From NCBI RefSeq assembly GCF_000005505.3, contig NC_016132.3:18528501-18592500 (forward strand): 64,000 nucleotides of DNA. Direction: 5' to 3'. The position numbers were made by a program, and so were the translations under genes. The notes under the pieces are model-generated. The model was given only the letters and a program-made list of their open reading frames with translations, was not told the DNA's origin and did no database searches. Positions 1 to 11,351 of the stretch are shown here, one piece after another (the stretch's first letter is position 1; each line of letters starts with the position of its first letter). Origin of the DNA: Brachypodium distachyon. Lineage: Eukaryota > Streptophyta > Magnoliopsida > Poales > Poaceae.

Positions 1-1080
1 GTTAGGGGGAAAATTGAGTCATGGTCATTAAGCTCTTGCATCTTTGGCACGGGTAGTTGGTGCACTAGCTTGGAGGTGTTTGAGGGCGTTAGTGATTGCT
101 GAATCTAGTTTATGTCACTCTTACGTGGTTCAAGTTGGTATGCTTGGACGGAGTTAGAATGGACGGTTAAAATCCTGTTCCCTTCGATCCTAAATTCTCC
201 TCACCGGAGGAGTAAAATTTAACGAAATCCCCAGCTACTTTTGTGCAACACTCCCACGGATGAGCATCCCATCTAGCTTGTTGCGAATGAATGGCCGCTG
301 GAGTAGGTGCAGCTGGTCCGAGCAGAGCAGTGCACCTACGCATGCACAGCACACACGACGACCCACCGCCAGTGACAGGACTAACTGGGATCGGGATGCA
401 GGGATGGATGGCCGGAAAAGGGCAGCTTACCCGACGTGGGTCAACATGTGGGTTGTTGTTGCGGTTGGCCTGGGTGGTTGCTGATGGTGGTTTTGATCCT
501 GTACCTCGTCAAAATTTCAGTTGCTTGTTGCTTTCTTCCTCTTTTGCCAACCTTTCGCTCTCTCGGTGACTGGATGGACGGAAGTGAAAAGTCGCAAAAT
601 ATACCTGCGGATTGCAGCTGCGTCCACACCCAGGGGTTTATCAGATCTTGGCCTCTTGCCTATCGTTTAGCATTAGTAGGTGTTTATATATTTTAAGATT
701 TAATTTTGACCATTGATTAAACAAATAATATGTAGTTTGTGTATCTGAAAAGTTATATCATTGAACTCGTATTCGAAAAAATAGAGCTCTTTACGGTACC
801 CCGGATTCAATATGAGCCGTTCATTTGTTCCGATCTAGTGGTCAGTATTATCTGGTACTCCATACTTAATCCCACGGAGTACTGGGACAAGAACACCGCA
901 CCTCCGGTAGAAGGGCAAAATCGTAATTCCCATGCTGAACTGAATCTTGGTTTGTAATTAAAAATGAAAATCTTAATCACGGGACAGCTTTAGGCTGACG
1001 AGCGGCCGCCGGGCATCGTGAGATTGGTCCTGTCTAGGAGCGGTGAACGGCAGTGATGAGGGCAAGCAGCATATGTGTGG
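1..1080. other. Intergenic sequence, no gene seen
   Basis: No coding region could be supported. An AT-rich stretch at about 684-780 (TTTTGACCATTGATTAAAC and following) resembles the interior of grass MITEs; related wording (TTTTGACCAATGATAACTC) recurs at the far right end of the window at about 63949. No terminal inverted repeats or target duplication were identified. Confidence 0.4.
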
Positions 1081-1083
1081 CTT

Positions 1084-1170
1084 GGCGATCAGTTGGATCT
1101 CGGTCTTGAACTCCATCAACCCCTGCACCGAGCAAGACGACAGCCTCTTGATCACGATCTCGAGCCCCCC
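1084..1170 (-). pseudogene. Receptor-like kinase domain fragment
   Basis: The minus strand encodes about 30 residues matching kinase subdomains II-III of plant receptor-like kinases: the catalytic-lysine stretch EIVIKRLSS followed by GLMEFKTEIQLIAK, as in the cysteine-rich and S-domain kinase families. Similarity stops after AK, where these families continue with LQH-NLVRL, so only part of one exon is present. No P-loop, catalytic loop or DFG is visible nearby. I read it as a transposed or relict gene fragment; function is not expected. Confidence 0.55.
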
Positions 1171-1609
1171 ACTCAATTCAATTGGGCGTCTGCGACTGGG
1201 GGCGGCGAACAGCCGCGCGTTGCTGTGGCTCGATTAGACGTGGCCGTTGGGGCGGAGCTGTGCCGATTGCACGGCGGCAGCGGGAGGCGTGCTGCCTCGA
1301 TTGGACCGCGGCTGGAGGCGGTGATGCACCTCGATTGCACGGCGACGGCCGGAGACGGTGCTGCCTCGATTGGAACGACCGCGGGGCAATTTTGAGTGCA
1401 CAGGGAAGTGTTGGTCGGCCGGCGCTCGAGCAGACGAGATGACAACGGTTGATCGGCGCTACGGTTCGATGGAGATGGCACTGGGATGGAAAAGACCAAA
1501 TTACTTTCGCAAATGATTAAATTATCCTTCGCTAACAAACGATTAGATATGTTTGGTACTCCAAGTTAAGAAATGCAAGAAAGGTAAGAAAGCTCAAAAA
1601 ATATACTCA

Positions 1610-2215
1610 CACAGGAGCTCGTTTACCATGCAGCCCGAGCCGAGCTGTCCAAATAGGCTCGTTTTGCCAGGTCCAGCTCGGTCCAGCTCGTGATCTGGCG
1701 GCCCGAGGCAGCCAGCCCTCTCGTCCAGCACTGAGTCTGCTGAGTCTCCCTCCGACCCTCCTCCCAACCCTTGAGTCCGCTGCCGCATCCGCCGCCGTTC
1801 GCCTGCGGCCCCCGCTGCGGTGCCGCCATGGAGAAGCACGCCGCCGCCAAGGACAAGGAGAAGGAGACGGTGGGGAAGAAGGCGATGCCGCCGGCGGGAA
1901 CGGGTGGCGACGGCAAGGTTCGCTCAAAGGCAATCCCTTCTCGTCGACGAGCAGGCACTTTTCGCAAAAAGAAATAAGAAAAGACGAGTAGGCACCGGCG
2001 TCGACGCAGGGCTCCTCCTCCTCCTCACCATGGTCGTCGTCCTCCCTCTGAACACGGCGACGCAGCAATGCAGGCGAAGCCCGAGCTTCGACAAGCCCGA
2101 GCCGAGCCTCTCCAGGCGGCTCTTATGACGTCATGGCCCGAGCTCGCCGAGCTCGCCGGCGGCGAGCTCGGCTCGGACCGCGTCTGCCCCATGCAGCGTG
2201 GCGTGCAGTGCACTT
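1610..2215. other. GC-rich block, possible captured first exon
   Basis: A GC-rich block flanked by repeated GAGCTCG/CGAGC words (about 1612-1700 and 2130-2180). Inside, an ATG in good context at 1828 opens a 30-codon lysine-rich stretch (MEKHAAAKDKEKETVGKK...) that reaches CAAG/GTTCGC at about 1917, a possible exon/donor boundary. It looks like the first exon of a gene carried without its remainder. I do not recognise the protein and saw no matching downstream exon. Confidence 0.25.
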
Positions 2216-2338
2216 AGTTGAAAATTAGAACAGATTGGAATGTGCCCATGATAAAGGGTTATGGGCCGCTCACTACTCCTGATTCAATACGGATGATTTT
2301 TGCAAATCGAGTTAAACATCCGGATTCCGGCCGATCCA

Positions 2339-3215
2339 TTAAAACATGTTGCCCAGGCCCAAGTGATTCATCAGGAATGACACCATTGTGACAAGCTCGC
2401 CCATGGCTGAGCTGCCCCTGCAAGCCACGAAGGTCAGCATCTCCCCCCACACCCCTGCCACCACCTGCCATCTGGTCTCATCGTCCAGCTTGTTCAGCTC
2501 AGCCGCCAGCATGAGTGCGTCAAGCAGCACCGACCTCCTCTCGTCGCTGTCCTCCTCCTTGTCCTTAACCCCCGTCGACGGCTTCTCGACATCCTCCGTG
2601 GCTTGGTTCAGGCGGCTCAGCGGGATCCTGCAGGCCTCTTCGTCCCCAAGGAAGTGCCAGCGGCTGACGCCGATGGACTTGAAGAAGAGACGCGCCTCGG
2701 AGCAGGGTGTCCCTGTACCGGATCAGCCCGATCCCGGCGACCGCCGACAGCATGTCCGACTGCTTGATGAGGAGGTAGAGCATATACTCAGGCTGTAGCT
2801 GATGAGGTTCATCTGCGTGATCGTCTCCGACCACCGTCTCCGCGGCCGCCAAAGCCGCCTCGCAGCACCCACCAGCCAAGCGAAGCAGCCGGAGCCCTCG
2901 AGGATGACCATGGTCCAGTTCGAGGCGACGAGCATGGCCAGGGCGGCCGCGTCGAGAAGCACGGCGCCGACGAGGAGCATGTAGGTGATGCGACGTCGAC
3001 GGGCAGAACAACGCCCCTCTTGTCGATGCGGACGAAGAGCAGGAGCGAGGCGGCAAGGCAGCAGGAGCAGAGGAAGCGGAGCGCGTAGCCGGTCCTGGTG
3101 TGGATGACCTGGGCCTTGGTGTACTTGACGTCGTAGAGGAAATGGAGCTCCGCCTCCACGACCTCGAACGCCTCGCGAAGGCGTGGCTGGTCCTCCGCTC
3201 GCCGACGAAGCTGAG
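2339..3215 (-). pseudogene. DUF4220/DUF594 pseudogene, 3' part
   Basis: Close relative of the intact gene at 13688-15772, from the stop codon (TTA at 2339) to the copia insertion at 3216. Compared with the intact copy it has lost about 457 bp (intact positions 14164-14620), has an extra G at about 2707, an indel near 2990 and a deletion of about 22 bp near 3179, so the frame is broken several times. The final residues GELVTMVSFLMNHLGLGNMF are retained. Similarity to the intact copy begins only about 3 bp beyond the stop codon, so the 3' flanks are not shared. The rest of this pseudogene lies at 13285-13478 beyond the insertion. Confidence 0.9.
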
Positions 3216-3384
3216 TGTAGAGAAACTGAATGACGCAACACGCTTGATTGTATTGCTCAATGAGGTTTATATACACGTACATTGTTGACTCAACTGCAAA
3301 CTAGCCCACTACGGCCACTACTGCTACAATTACAAAGACTCAAAACTGTTAGCACATGCACTGCTACGATCCCATGCTCCAACA
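3216..3384 (-). repeat. 3' LTR of the copia element
   Basis: A 169-bp LTR beginning TGTAGAG and ending CCAACA as read on the plus strand. Because the element is on the minus strand, this is the downstream LTR. It abuts target site CTGAG on the left and the purine-rich tract on the right (3385-3395). Confidence 0.9.
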
Positions 3385-3533
3385 CTCCGCCCCAGTGCCA
3401 GCGTGAACAGAACAAACGCCAAGACTGGATCGAAATCTCTGAAATGTAGCTGTGGGCAGTCCTTTAGTCATCACGTCAGCGAATTGCTGATCTGCATGTT
3501 GGTACGTGTAGAACTCGAAGGGCACCGAGCGCA
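3385..3533 (-). pseudogene. Copia polyprotein C-terminus (end of RNase H)
   Basis: The last part of the copia reading frame, cut off from the rest by the LINE at 3548-7181. On the minus strand it contains FADVMTKGL followed by FQRFRSSLGV, the conserved tail of copia polyproteins, and ends just inside the 3' LTR. A small frame change separates VREKV...LHVPT from the FADVMTKGL part. The stretch before the LINE joins in sense with [11 protein letters not shown] on the far side (about 7182-7240). Confidence 0.85.
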
Positions 3534-3547
3534 ACCTTTTCTCTGAC

Positions 3548-6500
3548 TTTTTTTCGAAACGAGGCAAAAGATTTGCCTATATATTGATCAAGAAGGAGTA
3601 AACATTGTTGACCGAAGCCAAAGAGAAAGAAAGAAAAAGAGGAGAAAGCTAAGGCAAGATGCTCGCAAGGTGCTTGGCTCCGGTGAGCGCCCAGGCGCGT
3701 CCCTCGTCTTTGATCCACTCGATCAGGACTTGAGGGAGCGTGTGCACGTTATTGAAAACCCTGGCATTGCGCTCCTTCCAAATTTCCCAATCACGAGCAT
3801 GAGGATGGTCCGGATGCCCTTCCGGGGCCCGCCTCAGGGGGATGCGAGGGAAACCCACCGAGAGGCCACCGTGTCCGTTGTCACGTTGTCCGGGTGGAGG
3901 AGAGCCGGGACGTCGATCTAGGCGGAAACGCATGACCAAATGCGCTTGGAGTAGCGACAGTCGAAGAGGAGATGTGCGGCCGTTTCTGGGCAGACCCCGC
4001 AGAGCTTGCAGAGCGGCTAGTGCGGCCAGCCCCTGGCCGCTAACCGGTCGTTGGTCCGGAGTCTGTTCTGAATGGCAAGCCAAGCGAAGAAACGACACTT
4101 CGGCGGAGCCCATGGCGACCAAATGAGGTGGTGGAAGTTGCAAGCCGTGGCTCCGAAGAATTGCGCTTTATAAGCAGAGCTGGTCAAGTAGATCCCATTC
4201 GGCGTGAGGGTCCAGATGATGCTATCAGGCATATCCGGAAGCATCTCGCGGTTCTGTAGCCTGATCCAGAGATCGACGAACTCCGCGATGTGGGCAGGGG
4301 TGAATGAGTCAAGGTTCAGGTCAGTGGCCCATTGGTTGGGAGTCATAGCATCCTTAACTGTGCGGTTCTTGCGGCGGGCGGCCCGAAAAAGATTTGGGGT
4401 GATGTCTTTAGGCCGTTAGCCGTCAAGCCAGGCAGAGGACCAAAACGAAGCCGTGCACCCGTTGCCGATAGTGATTTTGGTGGAGACATCAAAGAGGCTT
4501 TTGTCAATATCGTCGCACGGGAGGTCAAGGCCCACCCACGGCTTGTCGGGGTGGTCCAGGAGTTCCACAGCCACCGGAGACGGAGCGCACGTGAGAATTT
4601 TTCAAGGTTCAGGATGCCCAGGCCGCCTAAATTCTTCGGCCGGCATACGCGTTGCCAGTTGATCTTACACTGCCCATCGGAGGCCTTGTCGCTGCCGCTC
4701 CACTGGAAGTTGCGGCAGAGCTTATCGAAGTCTTGCAGAACCCCTTTGCTAGGACGAATGGCCGAAAGCGAGAAGATGGGAATAGAGGTCATGACAGACT
4801 TGACCAGCGTGAGGCAGCCCGCACTGGTGAGCAATTTGCCCTTCCAGATTGCCAGTCTACCAGCCGCCTTGTCGATGATATACTGAAAATCCGAGCATCG
4901 CAGACGGCCCAGAGAAAGCGGGAGGCCCCAGTACCGAATAGGGAAATTAACCCTCTCCGCAGGGAAGCCGGCGAGGATTTCATCCAGGACGGCGGCATCG
5001 CAGCGGATCGGAGCGATGGAACTTTTTGCAACGTTCGTCCGCAACCCGCTAACCTCGCCAAAATTTTGGAGGATGTTGGACAGGTTGGCCACGTCAGGAG
5101 CAGTAGGCGAGAGGAAGATCACCGCATCGTCAGCATAGAGAGAGACACACGGAGAGGCGAGGCAAGGCGCCCGGGGAACTCGCTAAGCAAGAGGATGCGC
5201 TGGAGCGGGTCGATGGCCAGGATGAACAGGAGCGGGGATAACGGATCGCCCTGCCGTGGCAGAAAGCATCACATGGGGACCCGTTGAGGAGGACGTGCGA
5301 GGTGGCAGAGGCGAAGAGGTTTGTCAAACATGCCGGAAAACGGTTGGGGAAGCCGCGGCGCTGCAAGAGCTCGAGAATGAAGTCCCAGCGAACGGTGTCG
5401 AAAGCTTTGGCGATGTCGAGCTTGATGAGGAGAGTGGGCGACTTAGACCGATGAAGTCTGCGGGCCATGCCCTGGACGAACATGAAATTGTCATGGATGC
5501 TCCTGGATTTGATGAAGGCACTTTGGCTGAGGGAAACCAGCTCGTGCATCTTGGGCCGCAGCCGCATCACCATCGCCTTGGAAAGGATCTTAGCCATGGC
5601 ATGAATGAGGCTAATCGGCCTGTAGTCCGAGATCGAATCGGCGCCGTCTTTTTTGGGTATGAGGATAGTGTTGGCCGTGTTGCAGATGTGGAGATTGTGA
5701 GTTTCTTGTCTCCGGAACGCGTTAGCGAGGCACATGATGTCATCTTTGATGATGGGCCAGAAAGCACGGAAAAAATTGCCCGTGAACCCGTCTGGACCCG
5801 GGGCCTTGTCGGCGGGGGACTCGATGATGGCCTTGAGGATTTCCTCTTCCGAGAACGGGAGGTCAAGATCATCGAGGTCATGCTGTTGAAGGTCAAGGGC
5901 CGCCCAATTGAGGTCGAGCGAGCAAGGCGCAGGTCTTCCGAGGGCAGAAGCAAAATGCGTCGAGATCGCCGCGGCTTATCATCGTGGGTGGAGACCCAGT
6001 CGTTGCCAACACGAAGCCTCTGAATGTGGTTCTTCCTACGATGGCCGTTAGCCCGAATGTGGAAAAATTTGGAGTTAGCATCCCCTTCCTTAAGCCAGGC
6101 AATGGTGGCGAACTGCTTCTTCCGCGCCCGCTCGAGGGAGGCGAGCGCCAGGATCCTGCGCTTGAGATCCGAGCGGAGACCGCGCTCCTCCGGCGTAAGC
6201 GAACGATTCTCCTGCACGACATCGAGCTGGAAGACGACGTCGAGGGCCATGAGTAGGAGGAGCTTGGAGTGGGAGAAGAGAAACTTGCTCCAAGAGCGGA
6301 GGCGGGAGGCGGTGAGCTTGAGCTTGTGGTTGACAATGTGGACCAGCTGAGGATGTTCTCGAATTTGAACCAGAAGTTCTCGAATTTGAACTGGCGGGGG
6401 CGCCAAGGGCCGCTCTGGTTTGACAAAAGAATGGGGCAATGGTCGGAGAGCGAGGAGGAAAGAGCGTGAAGCGTGTGGTTGTCGAAAGCCAGATCCCAAG

Positions 6501-7181
6501 CGTTGTTGTAGAAGGCACGATCAAGCTTGACCAAGGTGGGGGATTCACGCTCGTTGCTCCAGGTGAATTTCCGGTTTTGAAGGTTGATTTCCTTAAGATT
6601 GCAGTCCTCGAGCGCGCGGCAGAATTGGCCCATGAGGCGCAGGTTGACATTCCTGTTGTTCTTGTCGCAGGCGCGGTAGATGAGATTGAAGTCGCCAAGG
6701 ATGAGCCATTTTTGCTCCACATCCGGTGCAAGACCCCCAATCTCACCGAGGAAAGCAGGCTTCGCACCGTCGGCGCACGGACCATAGACAGAGTGAGCTT
6801 GAAGTAGGTTTCGCACTCGAGAATGGTGACCATGGCCGAGGCAGAGTAGGTGCCGAAGGAGACGTCGGAGAGGGCAACGGAGTTTTCGTCCCAAAGCAGG
6901 AGGATGTCACCCCTTGTCCCCTCGGCCGGCAGGTGGGGGGCATGCTTTGCTAGCCGGAAGCCACCGATGCAGGCGGCGTCGCTTTGGGAGATGGCGGCCA
7001 TTTTCGTTTCCTGGAGGCAAGCAACATGGCAGGGGGTGTCGGCGATGGTGGCGTGGACGGCGTCTTTTCGCGAGGGGTCGTTTAGGCCGCGTACGTTCCA
7101 GCTGAGGATGTTGAGGTTTGGCCCAATCATGGAAACTTGGTAGACGTCGAGACTGTGAGAGGCGCCTTCTCTCTGACAGCT
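3548..7181 (-). mobile_element. L1-type LINE, 5'-truncated, nested in the copia element
   Basis: A non-LTR retrotransposon on the minus strand inside the copia RNase H region. The 3' end is a short oligo-A (T run 3548-3554) preceded by the ending ATATATAGGCAAATC...GTTTCG seen in grass LINEs. A target duplication of about 14 bp, ACCTTTTCTCTGAC at 3534-3547 and ACCTTCTCTCTGAC at 7182-7195, flanks it with one mismatch. Only ORF2 is present: endonuclease, reverse transcriptase and a zinc-binding tail. ORF1 is missing, so the copy begins close to the ORF2 start. Confidence 0.9.
3649..7130 (-). pseudogene. LINE ORF2 remnant: endonuclease, reverse transcriptase, zf-RVT
   Basis: Read right to left on the minus strand: the endonuclease begins near 7130 with NILSWNVRGLND and CLQETK, continues with LILGDFNLIY, and ends with LSDHCPILL. 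The reverse transcriptase follows at about 5800-4350 with PDGFTGNFF, LIPKKDG, DYRPISLI, KLDIAKAFDTV, and the catalytic YADD at about 5115-5140. A zinc-binding reverse-transcriptase tail follows (KCRFFAWLAIQNRLRTNDR, about 4040-4110). At least four frame changes, near 6890, 6450, 5740 and 4345, break the frame, so no functional protein is expected. Confidence 0.9.
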
Positions 7182-7195
7182 ACCTTCTCTCTGAC

Positions 7196-8657
7196 AAATT
7201 GAATGTCGAGCTCGATGTGCTTTGTCCGGCGATGGTGCACTGGATTTGCCGACATGTACACTGCTGACACGTTGTCACACTATACTACCGTAGCCTTCGG
7301 GACTGCACAGTCCAGCTCGCCCAGAAGCTGCTTGAGCCAGCAGCATTCGGCTACAGCATTGGCCACTGCCCGATACTCCGCCTCGGCGCTTGACCGGGAT
7401 ACTGTGGGCTGGCGTTTCGACGACCACGAGATGAGGGAATCGCTGATGTAGATGCAGTGGCCTGAGGTGGAACGCCTCGTGTCTGGACAGCCGGCCCAGT
7501 CCGCGTCTGAGTACGCGATCACCTCGGTGGACGATGAGGCGAGCAGCTGCAGCCCGAGAGTAGTCGTACCACGGACGTAGCGCAGGATACGCTTCACCAG
7601 CGCCAGGTGTTCGTCCCACGGGTCATGCATGTGAAGGCATGCCTGCTGAACAGGATAGGCGAGGTCGGGGCGTGTCATGGTGAGGTACTGGAGCGCCCCA
7701 ACCAAACTGCGGTACTCCGATGGGTCCTCCAGTGGTGCGCCGGCGTCGGCCGGCAGGTTGCCATGTGTGTCGACCGGCATAGATGCAGCTTTGCAGTGCT
7801 GCATGCCAGCACGGTCCAGAACATCTTCAGCGTACCATTGTTGGCACAGGAAGAAGCCGCGAGGGGTGCGCGTGACCTGCATGCCAAGGAAGTAGTGGAG
7901 GGCGCCGAGATCCTTCATGGCGAACTCGGCGTGAAGTTGTCGGCTCACATGCTGCAGGAACGTAGTCGATGAAGCCGTGATGACGATGTCGTCGACATAC
8001 AGTAGAAGAAAGCATGTGTCGTTGCTCCGCCTGAGCATGAACAGCGAGCTGTCGGCGCGCGAGGGGACGAAGCCGATGGAGCGGACGAAGGCAGCGAATC
8101 GCTGGAACCATGCCCGAGGTGCCTGCTTCAGCCTACAGCGATTTGTCGAGGTAGCAGACGTGGTTCGGCTTGCTGGCGTCGAGGAAGCCAGCTGGTTGAC
8201 GGCAGAACACCTGCTCCTGGAGAACACCGTGCAGAAAGGCGTTTCACACGTCCATCTGGTTGACGGGCCACTGTCGCGAAGCGGCCAGCATCAGGACGGT
8301 GCGGATCGTTGCCGGCTTGACGACGGGGCAGTATGTCTCGTCGTAGTCGATGCCCGGGCACTGGTGGAAGCCCCGGACGACCCAACGGGCCTTGTAGCGG
8401 TCGAGGGAGCCGTCCTCACGGAGTTTATGGCGAAAGACCCATTTGCCCGTCACGATGTTGGCCGCGGGTGGGCGAGGGACGAGCCGCCAGGTGTTGTTGC
8501 CGATGAGGGCGTCAAACTCCTCTTGCATGGCCTTGCGCCAGTTGGGATCGCGCAGAGCGGCATGGACCGAAGTCGGCACAGGAGAGATCGAGGAGGCAGT
8601 CAGATTGGTGTATCGTTTGTTGGGAAGGAATATGCCCGCACGAGTGCGGGTGATCAT
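7196..8657 (-). pseudogene. Copia reverse transcriptase and RNase H
   Basis: The minus strand from about 8657 encodes the start of the copia RT (PNWRKAMQEEFDALIGNNTW, then GCKWVF-like VTGKWVFRHK), PVNQMDV, and the catalytic LLYVDDIVI at about 7980. RNase H follows with YSDADWAGCPDTRRSTSG, SWSSKRQPTVSRSSAEAEY and [12 protein letters not shown] frame change occurs around 8230, and the frame is interrupted at 7195 by the LINE. The domain order and motifs are diagnostic for Ty1/copia. Confidence 0.9.
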
Positions 8658-8913
8658 GGGGTGTGGCTGGCCGGCTGCCGCGGCAGGGGAGAGCGGGCTA
8701 TCTGCTGTAGCAGGAGATGCGGCAGGGGATGGCGGGCTGGCTGCCGCGGCAGGGGAGAGGCAGTTGGCGGTGGAGAAAATCTGGGCGTGGTGGTTGGGAG
8801 TTGCGATGTGATGGCCAGATCATCCGCAGGAGGAGGTTGTTGGGCTGGAGTTGGTTGTAAAGAATAGGCGTAAGGAAAAGGGTCCTCATCGAATGTAACA
8901 TGCCGAGATGTGA

Positions 8914-9679
8914 TTACACGGTTGGACACGGGATCGAGACATCGATATCCATCATGGTTTGCTGGTTCCCGAGAAAGACACAGGGGATAGATCGGGCTGC
9001 AAGCTTGTGAGGGGCGGTGGCTGTTGTGTTTGGAAAACAAAGCGAGCCAAAAACACGCAAGTGCTCAACAGATGGAGCTTGGCCATATAGGAGCTCGTAT
9101 GGGGTGGAGAGAACAGTGGCTTTGCATGGTCGTCTGTTGAGAAGATAAGTTGCAGTGGCTAGGACATCGGCCCAGAAATGCAAGGGCATAGAGGCCTGAA
9201 ACAGGACACAACGCATGCTGTCATTTAGGGTTCGTAGGATTCTCTCAGCTTTCCCGTTCTGTTGGGAGGTGTAAGGACAGGAGGGGCGCAGGTGGATGCC
9301 GTGCTTGGAGGAAGAAGGCTCGGTTTGCAATGTTGTCAAATTCCTTGCCATTGTCGGTTTGGAGAGAAACGATGGGACGAGAGAATTGTGTTTGAACCAT
9401 GGCATGGAAAGTAACAAGCAATTGGTGAACTTCAGATTTTTGCTTCATGGGAAACGTCCAAACAAAATGAGAGAAGTCATCTAATAACACAAGGTAATAT
9501 TTAGCACCGGAAACACTGGATAGAGGAGATGTCCACACATCACTATGCAACAACTGAAAAGGAAAGCTAGTGGTAGTAGTAGAGTTCTGGAAAGGCAATC
9601 GAACATGCTTGCCTAAGCGACATGACTGACAAACAGTGGACAAAGACTTTGAACAAGTGAACTGAAAGTATCTAGACAC
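8914..9679 (-). pseudogene. Copia integrase
   Basis: On the minus strand the zinc-binding CQSCRLGKHVRLPF leads into the catalytic core: HSDVWTSPL carries the first Asp, SLQTDNGKEF the second, and QNGKAERILRTLNDSMR, read in the neighbouring frame, the Glu. Then come FWADVLATATYLLNR and PYELLYG, typical of copia integrases. A frameshift near 9290 separates the two halves. Confidence 0.88.
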
Positions 9680-11298
9680 CTGAGTGAAGGAGCCACGGCC
9701 CGGGTGCCCGAATCGTTGGTGCCCCGATCAGCAGTGACGCCAGTGTGCAAGGCATGGTAGACTTCAGGTGAGCGAGGAACATGAGTGGGGTACAGGTCTC
9801 CGTCGCTATCACATCGCAGAATCACCATCCGGGTTCGCAGATCCTTCACAGAAAATCCAAATGGGTCAAACTCAACGGAAACAGAATTGTCTCGGGTTAA
9901 AGATCGGACGGAAATGAGATTCTTTAGAAGGTTTTGACACACTAGGACATTGCGAAGGCGAAGAGGAGCAGAAGTGGGAAGGGAGAAGGAACCGGTATGG
10001 GAAACAGGAAGGGTGGCGCCGTTGCCAACTACAATTTCAGTAGAAGAGCAAGGACGAGAGGACTGGAGCATACCGGAGTTGTTGCCCATGTAGGAAGAGG
10101 CTCCAGTGTCGAGGAACCATTCCCCACTGCCGCTGGAGGAGGCCGGTGTGTACATGGACATGTTGTTGAACGCCTGGATCAAAGCCGGGTCGTAGGTTGC
10201 CGGAGGCGGCGCAGGGGCAGCACCAGTGGGTCGCTGAGTAGTTAGCAGCGAGTGTTGAGGAGCCGTCGCCGCTGGTCGTGGGCCGAGGATGCCCGGCGCC
10301 GGCACGGCAGGACGCTGTGGGAGCGGCCAAGCCTGCACCATACCAGTCCAGGGGTTGAACCCGGGAATCCACGGAGCGGCGGGCGTCGAAGCCGGAGGCG
10401 GTGCAGTGCGGTTCGCCGGCGCGTGCTCCTTCTTCTTCCCTTTCCCCTTGTTCTTCCTGCCACCGTTGGAGCTGTTGGAGGTGGATCCGGTGTTGCTGGC
10501 GGGCGTCGGTCCGGCGTAGCCGAACATGGCGGGGTACTGGTGTGGCGCGGCAGTTGGAGCCGAGGGGCGCGCAACCTGGTTCATCTGCGTGAAGAATGCA
10601 GTCTGCGCCGCGAGCTTCACAGCCTGAGCCCGGCGATGCTCCTCCAGGGGAAGGAAGGAGCGGGCCTGCAGGAAGGTGGGGAAGCGGCGTCCTGGTCCGG
10701 TGAGGTGGGGGATCGCGTGCTGGAGCTCCTCGCCGAGGCCGTGCAGGAGGTTGAGGACGAGGTCGCGGTCCATGACCGGAGAGCCGAGGTCACGCAGCGT
10801 GTCGGCGAGCTCCTTCATGCGCGAGCAGTAGTTGAGGACGGAGAGCTCGCCCTGGACGAGGCTGCGATACTCCGTGTGCACGTAGACGGAGTGCGCCTCG
10901 TGGTTGTCGCGGACCAACAACTTGATCGCACGCCAGAGGGAGTAGGCGGTGTCGTCGGGGCTCATCTCCATCTGCAGTATCTCTGGGGAGATGGTCTCGT
11001 AGAACCAGGAGACGATGGAGAAGTCGTTTTGCACCTAGTCGGAGTCGTCGGGCGCCGGCAAGAAACCGTCGATGTGGTCGGCGAGGCCGAACTTGCCGAA
11101 GATGACGTGGAAGAACTGGCTCCATGTGGCGTAGTTGCACGCCTACAGATCGAGAGTGATGGGGACGTGGGTGCGGATGCTGATCAGTTGGATCTAGTGG
11201 GAAGGGAGGGGGTTGGTGGTGGCCGGAACATTGAAACGAGGAGAGGGCTCGTGCTCGCCGTCGCTGGCCGTGGGAGAGGAGGGCTCGGTGTCGCTCAT
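9613..11298 (-). pseudogene. Copia gag and aspartic protease
   Basis: The likely start is the ATG at 11298 (MSDTEPSSPTASDGEHE). Three in-frame TAG codons near 11195, 11145 and 11036 interrupt the first part, which reads ACNYATWSQFF and FGKFGLADHIDGF. From 11034 the frame is open for 473 codons: the gag core (ETISPEILQ, YSLWRAI, LADTLRDLG), a Pro/Ala-rich linker with a basic GGRKNKGKGKKK patch, then the protease site EWFLDTGASSYM at about 10110. I see no CCHC knuckle. Confidence 0.88.
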
Positions 11299-11342
11299 GG
11301 CGTCGAGAGCAGTTGCAGCGGAAGTAGAGGATCAAGAGAAGG

Positions 11343-11351
11343 CTGATACCA
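11343..11351 (-). other. Primer binding site (initiator-Met tRNA)
   Basis: Directly next to the right-hand LTR the minus strand reads TGGTATCAG, complementary to the 3' end of plant initiator-Met tRNA. It fixes the element's orientation and the LTR boundary. Confidence 0.85.

Noticed and set aside
5256..6023. Plus-strand open frame of 255 codons
   Set aside because: Antisense to the LINE reverse transcriptase; no recognisable domain.
10252..11346. Plus-strand open frame of 364 codons
   Set aside because: Antisense to the copia gag-protease region; GC-rich shadow with no domain, while the minus strand carries clear gag and DTGA protease motifs.
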